Part shown: positions 27,776 to 37,486 of the stretch, one piece after another
How the letters are laid out: the number at the start of each line of letters is the position of its first letter
Position numbering within the stretch: position 1 is the first letter of the stretch
Source: Desulfacinum sp.
Lineage (GTDB): Bacteria > Desulfobacterota > Syntrophobacteria > Syntrophobacterales > DSM-9756
Assembly (NCBI GenBank): GCA_014359885.1
Contig: JACIYN010000027.1
Location: forward strand, 1 to 64,000
Length of the DNA: 64,000 bases
Direction: 5' to 3'
Position numbers and translations under genes: made by a program
Notes under the pieces: model-generated
Seen by the model: only the letters and a program-made list of their open reading frames with translations
Told to the model about the DNA's origin: nothing
Database searches by the model: none

Positions 27776-29158
27776 CTAACCCTCGCGGCCCTGCAGGGCA
27801 AAGGGAACGGATCCTGCCAGGATCTCCAGCGGGTGGACGACGGGATAAGGAAGGTTGTGGCGAAACTGCAGGCGGCAGCTAAGGCAGTCGGTGACGATGC
27901 CGTCCGGCTGCAAGGCTCGGATCTTCTCGAAAAGCCGCCGGCCCAGGTGGAGTGAGATCTCGTGGAATTCACGCTTGAAGCCCAGGGATCCGCCCATCCC
28001 GCAGCAGTCCGTGGAACTTCCCACGCGGACCACCTGGAATCCCGGGATGCGGGAGAGGAGCTCCAGGTAGGATCCTCCGTTTTCTTGTTCCCTCTGGTGG
28101 CAGGGTTCGAAATAGACCCAGCGCCCCCCGGGTCCCCGTTGAGGAAGGACTCGCAAATCCCCGTGGGCGAGCCCGCGCACGTACTCTCCCAGGTCATGGA
28201 TTCCGTGGGCCAGCTTTAAGCGCTTTTCCGGGTCCAGGGAAGGAAAGAAGTCGTCGGCCAGCCAACTGGGACCGTAGGTCCTGGGCGGCATGGGAAGCGG
28301 AAGGATCTCGGTGAGCGCCGGGCCGCCGCGGGCGCGCCTTCGCCTTTCCGATCCGCCGCAGCCGGTGGCGAGGCACGCGTTTTCCTTCAGGATCACCCGG
28401 AAGAAATAGCCGCAGGTGGGGCACGAACAGACCACATCGTATCCGGCGCCCCTCAGCCCCAGAAGAGCCTCCAGGTTGGCCCGAACCCGCTCCAGGGTTC
28501 TTTTTTCGTCTCCTTCCACGGCCGTGGGCATGCCGCAGCACTGCTGATCCGGAACGAACACGGACACACCGCACCTTTCCAGGACGGCCACCGCCGCCCG
28601 TGCCACTTCCGGGAAAAGATAGGCCGCCGTGCAGCCCACGAAATAGGCCGCCCTTGGACCGGCTTCCGGTTCCTTGCGCAGGCCCCGCTTTTCCGCCCAG
28701 GCAAAGAAATCCTCCGCTGCGGGGACGGGCAGCCGACGGCCCGGTTGAAGGCGAAAGAGGCGGGCGACGGCCGCGGAACAGGCGCGCCCTTGCAACAGGA
28801 GCGATGCGGCCCGCCGAAGGGGCGCCCGCAAGGCCCCCACGCTTTGAAGGTCGGACAGAAGGCGGGCTTGGGGTCTCAGGCCTTCCCGGCGCACGCGTTC
28901 CGCCTTGGCCCGAAGAAGATTCGCCCGCACGTCCGGGCAGGGGCACAGCCCGCATAGGGTGCAAAGGTCCGTGAGTTCCAACAGTTCCCCGTCTTCCACC
29001 GGCGGGCCGCCGTCCAGTTCCCGGTCGTACAGTTGGAAGATCCGGGGGAAGAGCAGGCAACATTCATCCATGAGAAAACGGCAGATGTCGCAGTCCGTGC
29101 ACCCCGCGAACATCCGCCGCACGTATTCTTGCGGTTTTCCAGATTTCATATCCAGCAA
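27776..29158 (-). CDS. CCG-domain iron-sulfur oxidoreductase (HdrD/GlpC/GlcF-like)
   Basis: The 460-residue protein has N-terminal Fe-S cysteines (CTDCDICRFLMDECC, residues 20-34, and CTLCGLCPCPDV, about 66-77) and two cysteine-rich CCG domains (QQCCGMPTA with CSCPTCGYFF, and STDCCGMGGSLG with CLSCRLQF). Such proteins handle electrons between flavoenzymes, quinone or thiol/disulfide partners. It is transcribed 69 bases ahead of the PhnD-like gene, so it may be the first gene of the sensor operon. Its partner is not in the window. Confidence 0.8.
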   Translation of the reverse strand: MLDMKSGKPQEYVRRMFAGCTDCDICRFLMDECCLLFPRIFQLYDRELDGGPPVEDGELLELTDLCTLCGLCPCPDVRANLLRAKAERVRREGLRPQARLLSDLQSVGALRAPLRRAASLLLQGRACSAAVARLFRLQPGRRLPVPAAEDFFAWAEKRGLRKEPEAGPRAAYFVGCTAAYLFPEVARAAVAVLERCGVSVFVPDQQCCGMPTAVEGDEKRTLERVRANLEALLGLRGAGYDVVCSCPTCGYFFRVILKENACLATGCGGSERRRRARGGPALTEILPLPMPPRTYGPSWLADDFFPSLDPEKRLKLAHGIHDLGEYVRGLAHGDLRVLPQRGPGGRWVYFEPCHQREQENGGSYLELLSRIPGFQVVRVGSSTDCCGMGGSLGFKREFHEISLHLGRRLFEKIRALQPDGIVTDCLSCRLQFRHNLPYPVVHPLEILAGSVPFALQGREG

Positions 29159-29252
29159 CTTCCACCCAATCCCTGGTTGCCTGGGATTGTCGCGATCTCA
29201 AGCACCTACGCGTCACTTCGAAAAATCCTCAGCATCGCGGATGCCTCGTTTG

Positions 29253-29561
29253 TCATCCGTCGGACACCTTTCGGGCCCTGGGCGGGGTTTTGGGTGGTTC
29301 CACCCAATCGGGCAGCGCAGAACCTGTGGCTTCCGCATAGAGCGTTTCCGGTGCGATATCTATGGCGTCACCCCAGGTCAAAACCCCCAGCTCTTCGTGG
29401 ATTCTAAAGTTCTTGAAGAACTCCAGATCCTTGAATCGTTCAAACACGCCGCCCTTTGACAGGTACTTGGAAAAATCGACGACCCCCGTCGCCCCATCTT
29501 CAAAGGTAAGCTCAATCTTATTGTCGCCCTCATATTTCGCCGATGCCACGTCTTGTATCAT
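29253..29561 (-). CDS. DUF2442 protein
   Basis: The 102-residue protein has the DUF2442 pattern: KYEGDNKIELTFEDGATGVVDFS at the start, then LGVLTWGDAIDIAPETLY. DUF2442 genes often accompany DUF4160 genes in toxin-antitoxin-like pairs, but no DUF4160 frame is seen here. Function is unknown. The preceding 94 bases contain nothing recognisable. Confidence 0.8.
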   Translation of the reverse strand: MIQDVASAKYEGDNKIELTFEDGATGVVDFSKYLSKGGVFERFKDLEFFKNFRIHEELGVLTWGDAIDIAPETLYAEATGSALPDWVEPPKTPPRARKVSDG

Positions 29562-29592
29562 GACTTCACCGTATTACTGCCCGAGCGCGCCA

Positions 29593-29745
29593 TCAGTCGA
29601 GATGCGACTTGAGGGCCTTTCTTTCGTCGGCTTCCAGGCGCTTGAGGAAGACCTTGATGAGGCGAAGCGCCTCGTCCTTGTCTCCATCCAGGACCACGGC
29701 CTTCATGGCCACGTATTCTTCCTGCGTGACGTTGAGAACCGGCAT
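29593..29745 (-). CDS. Small hypothetical protein, 50 residues
   Basis: ATG 29745 has a strong AGGAGG upstream and opens MPVLNVTQEEYVAMKAVVLDGD followed by a lysine/leucine-rich amphipathic helix ending KSHLD. It shares a D-x-D-x-A/E-A-L pattern and a basic helical tail with the next small ORF (29826-29975), so the two may be distant paralogues. No family recognised. Confidence 0.65.
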   Translation of the reverse strand: MPVLNVTQEEYVAMKAVVLDGDKDEALRLIKVFLKRLEADERKALKSHLD

Positions 29746-29825
29746 GAGACGCCTCCTTTCCCGGGCTATTTGGGGCTGAACCGATCCTTCTGGGCGGGGC
29801 CGTACCCGGCCTCGAAGACTGGCAC

Positions 29826-29975
29826 TCAATGGGTCCTGAGCGCCTCCTTGACCCGTTTGGCCAGGACGGTGCGAAGGAAATCCAACGCCGCCGCGGCGTC
29901 GGCGTCCATGTCGATCCGCACCACCTCCTGAGCCTCTTCCGGGCTGAGGGTCAAAACAATGGATTTGAGTCGCAT
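29826..29975 (-). CDS. Small hypothetical protein, 49 residues
   Basis: ATG 29975 has an excellent GGAGGTG site. The product begins MRLKSIVLTLSPEEAQEVV, continues RIDMDADAAAALDFLRTVL, and ends AKRVKEALRTH. It precedes the 50-residue gene in the same direction, and the two may form one transcript with the DUF2442 gene. A helical regulator or antitoxin-like peptide is possible, but this is not shown. Confidence 0.6.
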   Translation of the reverse strand: MRLKSIVLTLSPEEAQEVVRIDMDADAAAALDFLRTVLAKRVKEALRTH

Positions 29976-30158
29976 GGCGTCACCTCCTGCACGGGGAGCG
30001 GCTTGTTTGGAAAGGCGCTTCCCGGGCGGGGATAAACCCCGCCCCTACCCAAGATCACAGGTCGCCTTTGCAGCGGCTCCTTTATCCTCTTCAGGTCCTA
30101 CCGACCCAGCCCGCGTAGACGCCGAATTGACGCATTGTATCTTACCTGCGCGCCCATC

Positions 30159-30186
30159 GTAGGGGCGAATAATCATTCGCCCCTAC
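30159..30186. repeat. GTAGGGGCGAAT palindrome, copy 3
   Basis: A near-perfect 28-bp palindrome with AATAATCATT centre; pairing extends to ATC/GAT. A GGGCGGGGA-TAAA-CCCCGCCC hairpin lies upstream at about 30024-30045. Both are in the gap between the small ORFs and the RND gene. Confidence 0.9.
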
Positions 30187-30251
30187 GATGCGGAGCCTCC
30201 CGGGCACCCGCTTCATACTTCATCGTGACGGACTTCCGTGTCGGGACCCTA

Positions 30252-33200
30252 CTACCGCCACAGGCGGGCGGCCAGCCGTCCCAGGTCGTCCAGGAGCGTA
30301 TAGGTCACCGGCGTGATCACCAGGGTCATGACCGTTCCCACCAGCAGGCCGAAGCCGGCCGCCGTGGCCAGAGGCGACATGCGTTCCAGACCCACCGCGG
30401 TTTCCAGGATCATGGGCAGCATGCCCACGAAGGTGGAGACGGTGGTCATGAGCACCGGCCGAAGCCGAAGGCGCACCGCCTGCTCCAGGGCCTCGTTGCG
30501 ATCCATCCCTTCCGCCAGGGCCTGGCGGATGAAATCGATGAGGAAGATGGAGTTGTTGATGACCACGCCCGCCAGCAGCAGGATCCCCATCATGGCGGGC
30601 ATGCACATGGGCTTTCCCAAGAGCAGCAGGCCCCACATGGATCCGATGACGGCCAGAGGAATGGCCACCAGAATCGGAAGCGGCAGGCTGAAGGAGCGGA
30701 AGGTTCCCACGAGCAGCACCACGAGGAGGACCAGTCCCAGCAGCACCGCCTTCATGACCCGCTGCATGCTCTCCATCATGTCCGCCGCCGTCCCGCTCAC
30801 CTTGATGTGCAGGTTGCCCGGAAGTTTCACCTCTTTCAGCCGCGCCCCGATCTCACCCAAGACCTGGCTGATCCGCCGGGTGCGGTTGTAGCCCGTGATG
30901 TCGATGGTGTTCTGAAGGTCCTCGCGCGTGATGAGCGTCTGCGTGGTACTCCGCCGGATCTCCGCCAGGGTTCGAAGGGGCACGGGCCCCTTGGGCGTGG
31001 GGACCGGAATCTCTCCCAGCCGTTTGGGCGTGCCCACCCACGCATCATCGTAGGCCACGCGTAGAGGAACGTCCAGGAACCCCTTCAAGCGGAGCCCGGA
31101 AACGGGCACGCCCCCCACCGCGACGCGCAGCGCCGAAGCCACGTCCGCCGGACTGACATCGTAAAGGCGCGCCGTTCGGGGATCCACGCGCACGTGGACC
31201 TCCTCCTTGTCCAGCCACCAGCCGGGCACCACGTCCACCAGACCCGGCACGCCCTTAAGCCTTTCCATGATCCGGGCCGCGGCACGGCTCAGATCCTCCC
31301 CCCGACGCCCCCCCATCACCACCAGGTCGATGGGCGCCCGGGACGTGGCCATGGGCGTCGCTCCGTACTCGTAGACCTGAAGCGATCGGATGCCGGGAAG
31401 AGCGGAAATCTTCTCGCGCCACTCGTCTTCGATCTCCCAGATGGTGCGGTCCCGCTGATCGCGGGTGGTGAGCGTGACGATGAGAAAGGCCTTCTGAGCC
31501 GTCTGGCCGCCCGCACCGAAGGAAATCTCCCCCGGTTCCGACCCCACGGTGGACGAGATCATGCGCACACTGGGTTCTTCCCGGAGGATCCTTTCCACCT
31601 GCGTGAGGGTCTTTTCCACCTGAGCCACCGACTCCGACGGGGGAAGCTCGAAGAGGATGTTCATGATGCCCGTGTCCATGGGCGGCATGAGTTCCCGGCC
31701 GATGAGCGGCGGAACGATCTTCATGGTGAGGACGAAGCAGGCAACGGCCGCCGCCATGGCAAGCCAGCGTCTTCGAAGGGCCGCGCGAAGCACCTTCACG
31801 TAGAGGTCCGCCAGGGCGTCCACCGCGGTGTTGAAGGGGAGCACCGAACGCTCCAAGAAGTTCCGTCGGCGTTCGGAGCGGTCCGCCCTTCCGATGAGCT
31901 TCAGGGCCAGAGGAGGCACCACAAAGACGGCCACCAGCAGGGACCCCACCAGGGCGTAGGCCAGGGTGAGCGTGAAGCGGCGAAGCACCTGCTGTACGTA
32001 CCCGCCCGAAAACATGATGGGGATGAGCATCACCACCGTGGTGAGCATCCCCGCCGTAATGGAAAGAAGGATCTCCCCCACGGCCCCTTCCACGCACCTC
32101 CGGGCGTCTCCGGGGCAGATCTTCTGGTGACGATGGATGTTTTCCACCACCACGACCGTGGCGTCCACCACCATCCCTGTGGCGATGATGAGGCCCGAAA
32201 GGGTCACGATGTTCAGCGTATGTCCCGTGAAACCCAACATGGCGACGGCGAAAAGAAACGACAGGGGAATGCTCACCAGCGCAATGGTGGATGAGCGTAC
32301 ATCCGCCAGGAACAGAAAGATGATGAGGACGGTGAGGGCGATGGACATGTAAAGGGAGGCGCGCATGCCGGTGGTGTTCCGGTCGATGAGAGGCTGCTGG
32401 TCGTTGGTGATTTCAAACCGAATATCCGGCCAGCGCTCCTGCATCCGGGGAAGCGCCGCCTTCACCGTACGGATGACCGCCATGACGTTGCCCCCGTCCG
32501 CCCGGAGCACATTGACGGCGATGGCCGGCTCCCCGTTTCCATGATAGAGGCTCCGAAGGTCCTCGATGCCCAGCTCCACGCGCGCCACATCCCGCACGCG
32601 CACATGGGCATCCCGGCTCCTTTTGACGACGCAGTCGCGGATGTCCCGAAGGTCCCGAAACTCCCCGATGGTCTTGACCAGAGCCTCGCCGTCCTCGTTT
32701 TCCATGAGTCCCGCCGGGGTGGTGATGTTCTGGGCCTGAACCGCCGCCACCACGTCCCGGGCCGTCAGGCCGTAGGCTTCCAGCCGGTCGCGGTCCAGCC
32801 ACAGATTCACCTGAAGGCGCCGGCCACCGAAGGTGTCCACATCCGCCACACCCGGCAGATTCAAGAGGAAGTCCTTGATGTCGTTGTCCGCCAGAAGCCG
32901 GATATGGGGGAGGTCCAAGGAAGAGCCGGGCTTGGGGCGAAGGGCCAGGGTGAGCACCGCTCGGGTGGCATCCGTCACGGGATAGATGCGCGGTTCCAGG
33001 ATGTCGGCCGGCAGTTGCGCCCGGATACGACTCAGGGCGTTTTGGATGTCCACCACCGCCTGGCCCACGGGCTTCCCGTAGCCGAACTGGGCGTTGATGG
33101 AGGCCACCTCATCGCGTGATGTGGACGAAAGTTTGGTGAGCCCCGAGATGCTCGCCAGTTCCTTTTCCACCACTTCCGTGATGCGCCGGCTCACATCCAC

Positions 33201-33368
33201 GGCGGCGGCGCCCGGTTCCACGATGATGACCGCCGCCTGAGGCGGATTGGTGTCGGGAAAGTATTCCGTGGGCAGGGTGAAGAAGGCCCGAAGTCCCACC
33301 ACGGCCGTGAGAAGCGCTCCCACCAGCACGGCCCACGGGTTTCGCAAGGCCCATCCGTGCGGACTCAT
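30252..33368 (-). CDS. RND-family efflux permease (HAE1/AcrB-like)
   Basis: The 1038-residue protein has the RND order: one helix, a large periplasmic loop, six helices, and then the same again. The TM4 segment VVDATVVVVENIHR is that of HAE/AcrB-type multidrug pumps rather than metal pumps. Early motifs include PTEYFPDTNPPQAAVIIV. It would take drugs or lipophilic compounds from the periplasm and inner membrane into the TolC channel using proton flux. It overlaps the HlyD-type gene by four bases (ATGA) and is the last gene of the operon. Confidence 0.93.
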   Translation of the reverse strand: MSPHGWALRNPWAVLVGALLTAVVGLRAFFTLPTEYFPDTNPPQAAVIIVEPGAAAVDVSRRITEVVEKELASISGLTKLSSTSRDEVASINAQFGYGKPVGQAVVDIQNALSRIRAQLPADILEPRIYPVTDATRAVLTLALRPKPGSSLDLPHIRLLADNDIKDFLLNLPGVADVDTFGGRRLQVNLWLDRDRLEAYGLTARDVVAAVQAQNITTPAGLMENEDGEALVKTIGEFRDLRDIRDCVVKRSRDAHVRVRDVARVELGIEDLRSLYHGNGEPAIAVNVLRADGGNVMAVIRTVKAALPRMQERWPDIRFEITNDQQPLIDRNTTGMRASLYMSIALTVLIIFLFLADVRSSTIALVSIPLSFLFAVAMLGFTGHTLNIVTLSGLIIATGMVVDATVVVVENIHRHQKICPGDARRCVEGAVGEILLSITAGMLTTVVMLIPIMFSGGYVQQVLRRFTLTLAYALVGSLLVAVFVVPPLALKLIGRADRSERRRNFLERSVLPFNTAVDALADLYVKVLRAALRRRWLAMAAAVACFVLTMKIVPPLIGRELMPPMDTGIMNILFELPPSESVAQVEKTLTQVERILREEPSVRMISSTVGSEPGEISFGAGGQTAQKAFLIVTLTTRDQRDRTIWEIEDEWREKISALPGIRSLQVYEYGATPMATSRAPIDLVVMGGRRGEDLSRAAARIMERLKGVPGLVDVVPGWWLDKEEVHVRVDPRTARLYDVSPADVASALRVAVGGVPVSGLRLKGFLDVPLRVAYDDAWVGTPKRLGEIPVPTPKGPVPLRTLAEIRRSTTQTLITREDLQNTIDITGYNRTRRISQVLGEIGARLKEVKLPGNLHIKVSGTAADMMESMQRVMKAVLLGLVLLVVLLVGTFRSFSLPLPILVAIPLAVIGSMWGLLLLGKPMCMPAMMGILLLAGVVINNSIFLIDFIRQALAEGMDRNEALEQAVRLRLRPVLMTTVSTFVGMLPMILETAVGLERMSPLATAAGFGLLVGTVMTLVITPVTYTLLDDLGRLAARLWR

Positions 33369-34570
33369 GCCCCCACCTCCTCCGTGACCGCCATGCCTTC
33401 ATGCCAGCGAATCCACTGAAGGTATTCGCCCACGGCCACCGATTCGCCTTCCCGCAGGTCCCCCTCCACCAGCGCCCGGTCTTCCGTCATGAAGACCACA
33501 CGCACCGGGATCTTCTGCAATCGTCCGGAGCGAACGGCAAAAACGAAGGACGTTCCGTCCGTTTCCACCACCGCCCGGCGATGGACCGTCACGCCTGTGC
33601 CTTCCCGTACCGCCACATCCAGGCCCAGATAGGACCCCGGCCGCACGGGCTGCGAACAGTTCCAGGGGATGTCCGCCTCCACCCGCACCGACTTGCTCCC
33701 TTCCAGGGCGGGAAACACCCGAGTGATGTGAGCCACCTCGGGCAAAGGGGACATGCCCTCCGGCCGGTGAATCAGGACCTTCAGGCCCGGGCGCAGCAGC
33801 CCCAGGTCTTCCTGTACCGCCTCAAAAACGATCTTGGCCGACGAACAGTCCATGAGCTCCAAGAGCGGCTGGCCGGGCTTGGCCAGGTCCCCCGCGTCCA
33901 CCAGGCGGCGTGTCACCACTCCGGAAACGGGAGCGACGATGCGGGTGTAAGAAAGCCTGGTCAGGGCCTCGTCCCGTTGCGCCTCAGCGGCTTCCCTCTC
34001 CCGGCCAACGCTCCGCAGGTCCGCCACCAGGGAATCCAGCGCTCCCACCGCCGTGTCCAGCCGGTTTCGGGACGCATCCAGGGCCGAAGCGCTGATCCCC
34101 TTCTTTTCGTAAAGTTTTCGATCCCGTTCAAATTCGGTGCGCAGAAAGGCCACGTTTCGCCGAGCCGCCGCGATGGATGCTTCCAGGGCCGCCAGCTTGG
34201 CTTCCAGGGATTCCACCCGAGCCGTGAGGGCCCGCACTTCCGCTCGGATGTCCCGATCGTCCAGTTCCACGAGCAGGTCCCCTTCCCGGACCGCATCTCC
34301 TTCATCCACCCGCACGTTCACCACGGTGGCCGTGATGCGGGGCGCCACGCTCGCCGTCGCGGCCGCTTCCAGGTGCCCCAGATAGCGCACCGTGTCGCGC
34401 AGGGTTTCGCCAACGGCCCGGTCCACTTGGACGGGAACGGGCCTCGGCTTCCATTGGGGCGCGGACGCCAGCCTTCTTCGCGCCTTTTTCACGCCCATGG
34501 CCAGTCCCATCACCACGAGAAGACAAATCCCAACAACCATAAGCCGTTTGGCGATGCGCTTGGTTCCCAT
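33365..34570 (-). CDS. RND periplasmic adaptor (membrane fusion protein)
   Basis: The 401-residue protein has an N-terminal membrane anchor (LMVVGICLLVVMGLAMG), a lipoyl-like half motif (ATVVNVRVDEGDAVREGDLLVELDD), a coiled-coil hairpin (about 110-190) and the second lipoyl half (YTRIVAPVSGVVTRRLVDAGDLAKPGQ). It links the RND pump to the outer-membrane channel. It lies between the tolC-like and RND genes, 42 bases after the former. Confidence 0.92.
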   Translation of the reverse strand: MGTKRIAKRLMVVGICLLVVMGLAMGVKKARRRLASAPQWKPRPVPVQVDRAVGETLRDTVRYLGHLEAAATASVAPRITATVVNVRVDEGDAVREGDLLVELDDRDIRAEVRALTARVESLEAKLAALEASIAAARRNVAFLRTEFERDRKLYEKKGISASALDASRNRLDTAVGALDSLVADLRSVGREREAAEAQRDEALTRLSYTRIVAPVSGVVTRRLVDAGDLAKPGQPLLELMDCSSAKIVFEAVQEDLGLLRPGLKVLIHRPEGMSPLPEVAHITRVFPALEGSKSVRVEADIPWNCSQPVRPGSYLGLDVAVREGTGVTVHRRAVVETDGTSFVFAVRSGRLQKIPVRVVFMTEDRALVEGDLREGESVAVGEYLQWIRWHEGMAVTEEVGA

Positions 34571-34612
34571 TTCCTACCCTCATCTTTATCCCGGGATCGC
34601 GCGCGGGCTTCG

Positions 34613-35965
34613 TCACTTTGCGCGGGCGAGGCGGGTGAGATCCTCTCCCACGGCCCGACGCCATTCCAGAAGGGCCAGTTGAGCGTCCACCTGGGCCTGG
34701 CTGTATTCCACCTGCGCCTGTAGCAAGGCCGCCTGGGCGTCCAGGACGTCGTTCACCGTGTTCTTACCCGCCTGGTATTTATCCTGTTCGATGCGAAGGG
34801 TCTCCTCGGCCACGGCCACACTGGACCGGGTGACCTGAAGGCGATCCGCGCTGTCCCTCAATCGCGCGTGAGCCCGCTCCACCTCTTCCCGGATCTGAAG
34901 ATCCACGGCCCGAAGGCGCTCCTGCGCCTGCTTTTCCCGGAGGCGGGCCTGGCGAATGGACGCCCGAACGGCACCTCCTCGAAAGAGCGGCAGGGTGGCC
35001 TGGATTCCGGCCGCCCAGGTGTCTTCGTGATCAATGGCACCGGAAGGGTCGTCCTGATCGTAGGGAAGGCCGTTTCGAAGCCCGTAGCGGCCGAAGGCTT
35101 GGATTCGGGGATAGATGTCGGCCAGCGCCGCGCGAACCGCCTGGCGCGCCTGGTCCAGGTTGAGCACCGCCGTTTTGTGTTCGGGACGTGCCCGCAGGGC
35201 CTCCGCCACGCCCTCTTCCATGGAGGGAATCTCCACGTGCGGTGTCTCCAGGGTTCCGGCGATGTCGAAGAGGGGGCGACTCTTGAGATCCAGGCCCATC
35301 AACCGTCCGAGAAAGACCAGAAGAACCCGGCGGTCCGCTTCCAGAGAGGAGATCTTCTGGTCCAGACTGGCCAGACGCACCTGGATCTTCATGTGGTCCA
35401 CGGGAGCCGCCCGGCCCACTTCCAGCTGATGGCGCACCAGTTCTTCCTGGGCGGCCAGGGCCCGGCGCGATCCCCGGGTGGCCTCCAGCACGCGATCCAA
35501 CTGGAGGATCTTGTAGTATCCGGACGCCACGTTCAGGACCAGGTCTTGGCGGCCGGCGTCAAAGCGCGAAACCGCCGCGGCCTTTCCCAGTTCCGCGATC
35601 CGCACCTGAGCCCGCCGTCTTCCACCTTCGAAGAGCGGCAAACGAGCCGTGAGGGCCGTATCGAAGGCGTCCCGGTCGAAAACGCCCGGTTCGTTGTTGG
35701 CATGGGCCGCCACCACCCTTTGGGGCTCCCCGGTGCGAGTGTAGGAAGATTCCAGATCAAGGGATGGAAAAAAGGCGGCACGGCTTTTCGAGATCTCCTC
35801 ATCGGCTTCCCCAACGGCCAGTTTCAGAACCCGGATCTCGGGATTCCGCTCCAAGGCCCGGGCGACGCAGGTCGGGAGATCCCAGGTTTTGGAATCGGCG
35901 GATCCGGGACCGGCGGAAGCCAGCAGGAGCGCCAGGGATAGGACGTGAACCCACAAGATGCGCAT
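34613..35965 (-). CDS. TolC-family outer-membrane efflux protein
   Basis: The 450-residue protein begins with a signal sequence (MRILWVHVLSLALLLASAGPG). It has two OEP repeats, each starting with a helix such as ALERNPEIRVLKLAVGEAD and later ALRARPEHKTAVLNLDQAR, and long coiled coils. It would form the outer-membrane channel of the tripartite pump. ATG 35965 has AAGGAGAAG upstream; the open frame beyond is not part of the gene. No TetR- or MarR-type regulator is adjacent. Confidence 0.92.
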   Translation of the reverse strand: MRILWVHVLSLALLLASAGPGSADSKTWDLPTCVARALERNPEIRVLKLAVGEADEEISKSRAAFFPSLDLESSYTRTGEPQRVVAAHANNEPGVFDRDAFDTALTARLPLFEGGRRRAQVRIAELGKAAAVSRFDAGRQDLVLNVASGYYKILQLDRVLEATRGSRRALAAQEELVRHQLEVGRAAPVDHMKIQVRLASLDQKISSLEADRRVLLVFLGRLMGLDLKSRPLFDIAGTLETPHVEIPSMEEGVAEALRARPEHKTAVLNLDQARQAVRAALADIYPRIQAFGRYGLRNGLPYDQDDPSGAIDHEDTWAAGIQATLPLFRGGAVRASIRQARLREKQAQERLRAVDLQIREEVERAHARLRDSADRLQVTRSSVAVAEETLRIEQDKYQAGKNTVNDVLDAQAALLQAQVEYSQAQVDAQLALLEWRRAVGEDLTRLARAK

Positions 35966-36261
35966 CGTTTCTTTCTTCTCCTTCAACGGCTCGATGGACC
36001 ATTGCACCCGGCGTTCCCGGGGGGCGTTGGCACCGCCCGGCATTCATGGAAGAGATGGCCGTTCAGGACCTCCTTCTCGCCTGTCCCAGGGCGATGTGGG
36101 ACGATTCCCATGGTACGACCCCGGCGGCCGGGCATGGAGTCCGTCCCTCCGAAAACGAATTGACCCCTTGGGCAGGGCGCGCGCTGATAAAAGAACCCGA
36201 CGGAAGGATCGATCCATTCAGGTAACAAGATTTTTCCAGTTCCATGACCCGATGAATTTCT

Positions 36262-36432
36262 CCTCGCTTCGTAGCCGCGGGGCTTTAGCCCTGGGGAAAG
36301 GCTCATCGCAACTCCTTGAAGTAACGGGAAATACTCGATGGCCTATCCGACGGCCGTGGGTTCCTCCGCAGCCCTAAAGGGCTGCGCTACGAGAAAAAAG
36401 GTCGTCCGCGGAGTTTTCGGACAGCCTCCTAG
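36262..36432. repeat. Modular intergenic element, module B, left end lost
   Basis: It carries the GCGGGGCTTTAGCCCTGGGG hairpin (degraded) and the CGCAGCCCTAAAGGGCTGCG hairpin, ending in TTTTCGGACAGCCTCCTAG. The left inverted end cannot be seen. It is the first of three elements joined head to tail. The remaining part of the gap, 35966-36261, shows no gene. Confidence 0.8.
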
Positions 36433-36599
36433 GAGGCTGTCTGACAATGGGTTCTTTGACTCATCTTGTCTCCATCCGTCATCCCCGCGAAGCTTGTCCC
36501 CGGCTTGAACGGGGAGCGGGGATCTAGGATTTCCGGCAAGTTATGGACTCCCGCTTGCGCGGGAGTGACGTCTGGCGGAGTTTTCGGACAAGCTCCTAG
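36429..36599. repeat. Modular intergenic element, module A (171 bp)
   Basis: Bounded by CTAG on both sides (36429-36432 and 36596-36599). Ends are GGAGGCTGTCTGACAA and TTTTCGGACAAGCTCC. The central 90 or so bases are identical to the next copy. Confidence 0.92.
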
Positions 36600-36766
36600 G
36601 AGGCTGTCTGAGAACCGCAGATTTGCCCCGTTCAACGCCCATTCGTCATCCCCGCGAAGCTTGTCCCCGGCTTGAACGGGGAGCGGGGATCTAGGATTTC
36701 CGGCAAGTTATGGACTCCCGCTTGCGCGGGAGTGACGGGTGGCGGAGTTTTCGGACGGCCTCCTAG
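36596..36766. repeat. Modular intergenic element, module A (171 bp)
   Basis: It shares CTAG 36596-36599 with the preceding copy and ends at CTAG 36763-36766. The TAG read on the minus strand at 36765-36763 is the stop codon of ccdA. Confidence 0.92.
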
Positions 36767-37467
36767 CTGGCCAGGAACGGGCGCACGATGAAATAGACCC
36801 CCAGCACGGCGATGGCCCCTCCGGCCGCCCGACGAAACCATTGGCTCCTTGCCTGAAAAACGCCGTTTTCCATGACCTTCCGGATGAGGGCGGTGAAGCT
36901 TCCCGCCACCGCGATGGGCAGGCAGTGACCGATGCCGAAAAAGAGGATGTATCCCAGACCGGTGAGGATCTTCTGCTGGATGGTGATGACGGCCAGGATG
37001 GGGGCGATGAAACCGAAGGTGCACGAACCCGAAAGCACGCCGTAGGAAAGCCCCAGAACCAGCGCGCCCGGAAGACCCCGCAATGGAAATCGGCCCAGAT
37101 TGGCACCGGGCAGCCGACAGATCGGGACTCCCATCATGTCGCACGCCACCCAAAGCAGCACCAGGCCCACCAGGATGGTCCAGTAGGGACTCACGTCCCC
37201 CAGCATCCGGCCCAGCAAGGCGCAGACGGCTCCGATGACCGCAATGGTGATGAAGAGCCCCAAGGTAAAAACGACGGCATAACGGGCCGCCTCCCGCGGT
37301 TCGAGAAGTCGGTTTTGGCCGGCCACGTAGCTCACCACCAAGGGAATGGACGCCATGTGACAGGGACTCAGGGCCACCGAAATCATCCCCCACAGAAAGC
37401 ACCCCAGAAAGGCCAGGGCCCCCTGCCCGCTCATCCATTGATTGACGGCGATAAAGAATGGATCCAT
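36763..37467 (-). CDS. ccdA: CcdA/DsbD-type membrane thiol-disulfide carrier
   Basis: The 234-residue protein has six membrane helices and the CcdA features ALSPCHMASIPLVVSYVAG (Pro-Cys near residue 34) and SYGVLSGSCTFGFIAPIL (Cys near residue 150), the cysteine pair that carries reducing equivalents across the membrane. It starts 19 bases after the exported thioredoxin gene, its likely partner. The stop TAG is at a repeat-element junction. Confidence 0.85.
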   Translation of the reverse strand: MDPFFIAVNQWMSGQGALAFLGCFLWGMISVALSPCHMASIPLVVSYVAGQNRLLEPREAARYAVVFTLGLFITIAVIGAVCALLGRMLGDVSPYWTILVGLVLLWVACDMMGVPICRLPGANLGRFPLRGLPGALVLGLSYGVLSGSCTFGFIAPILAVITIQQKILTGLGYILFFGIGHCLPIAVAGSFTALIRKVMENGVFQARSQWFRRAAGGAIAVLGVYFIVRPFLAS

Positions 37468-37486
37468 CCCGTCCCTTTCCCCAGTC

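Noticed and set aside
36429-36766. CRISPR-like array
   Set aside because: The two tandem copies are 171-bp elements with inverted ends sharing CTAG, not short repeats with unique spacers.
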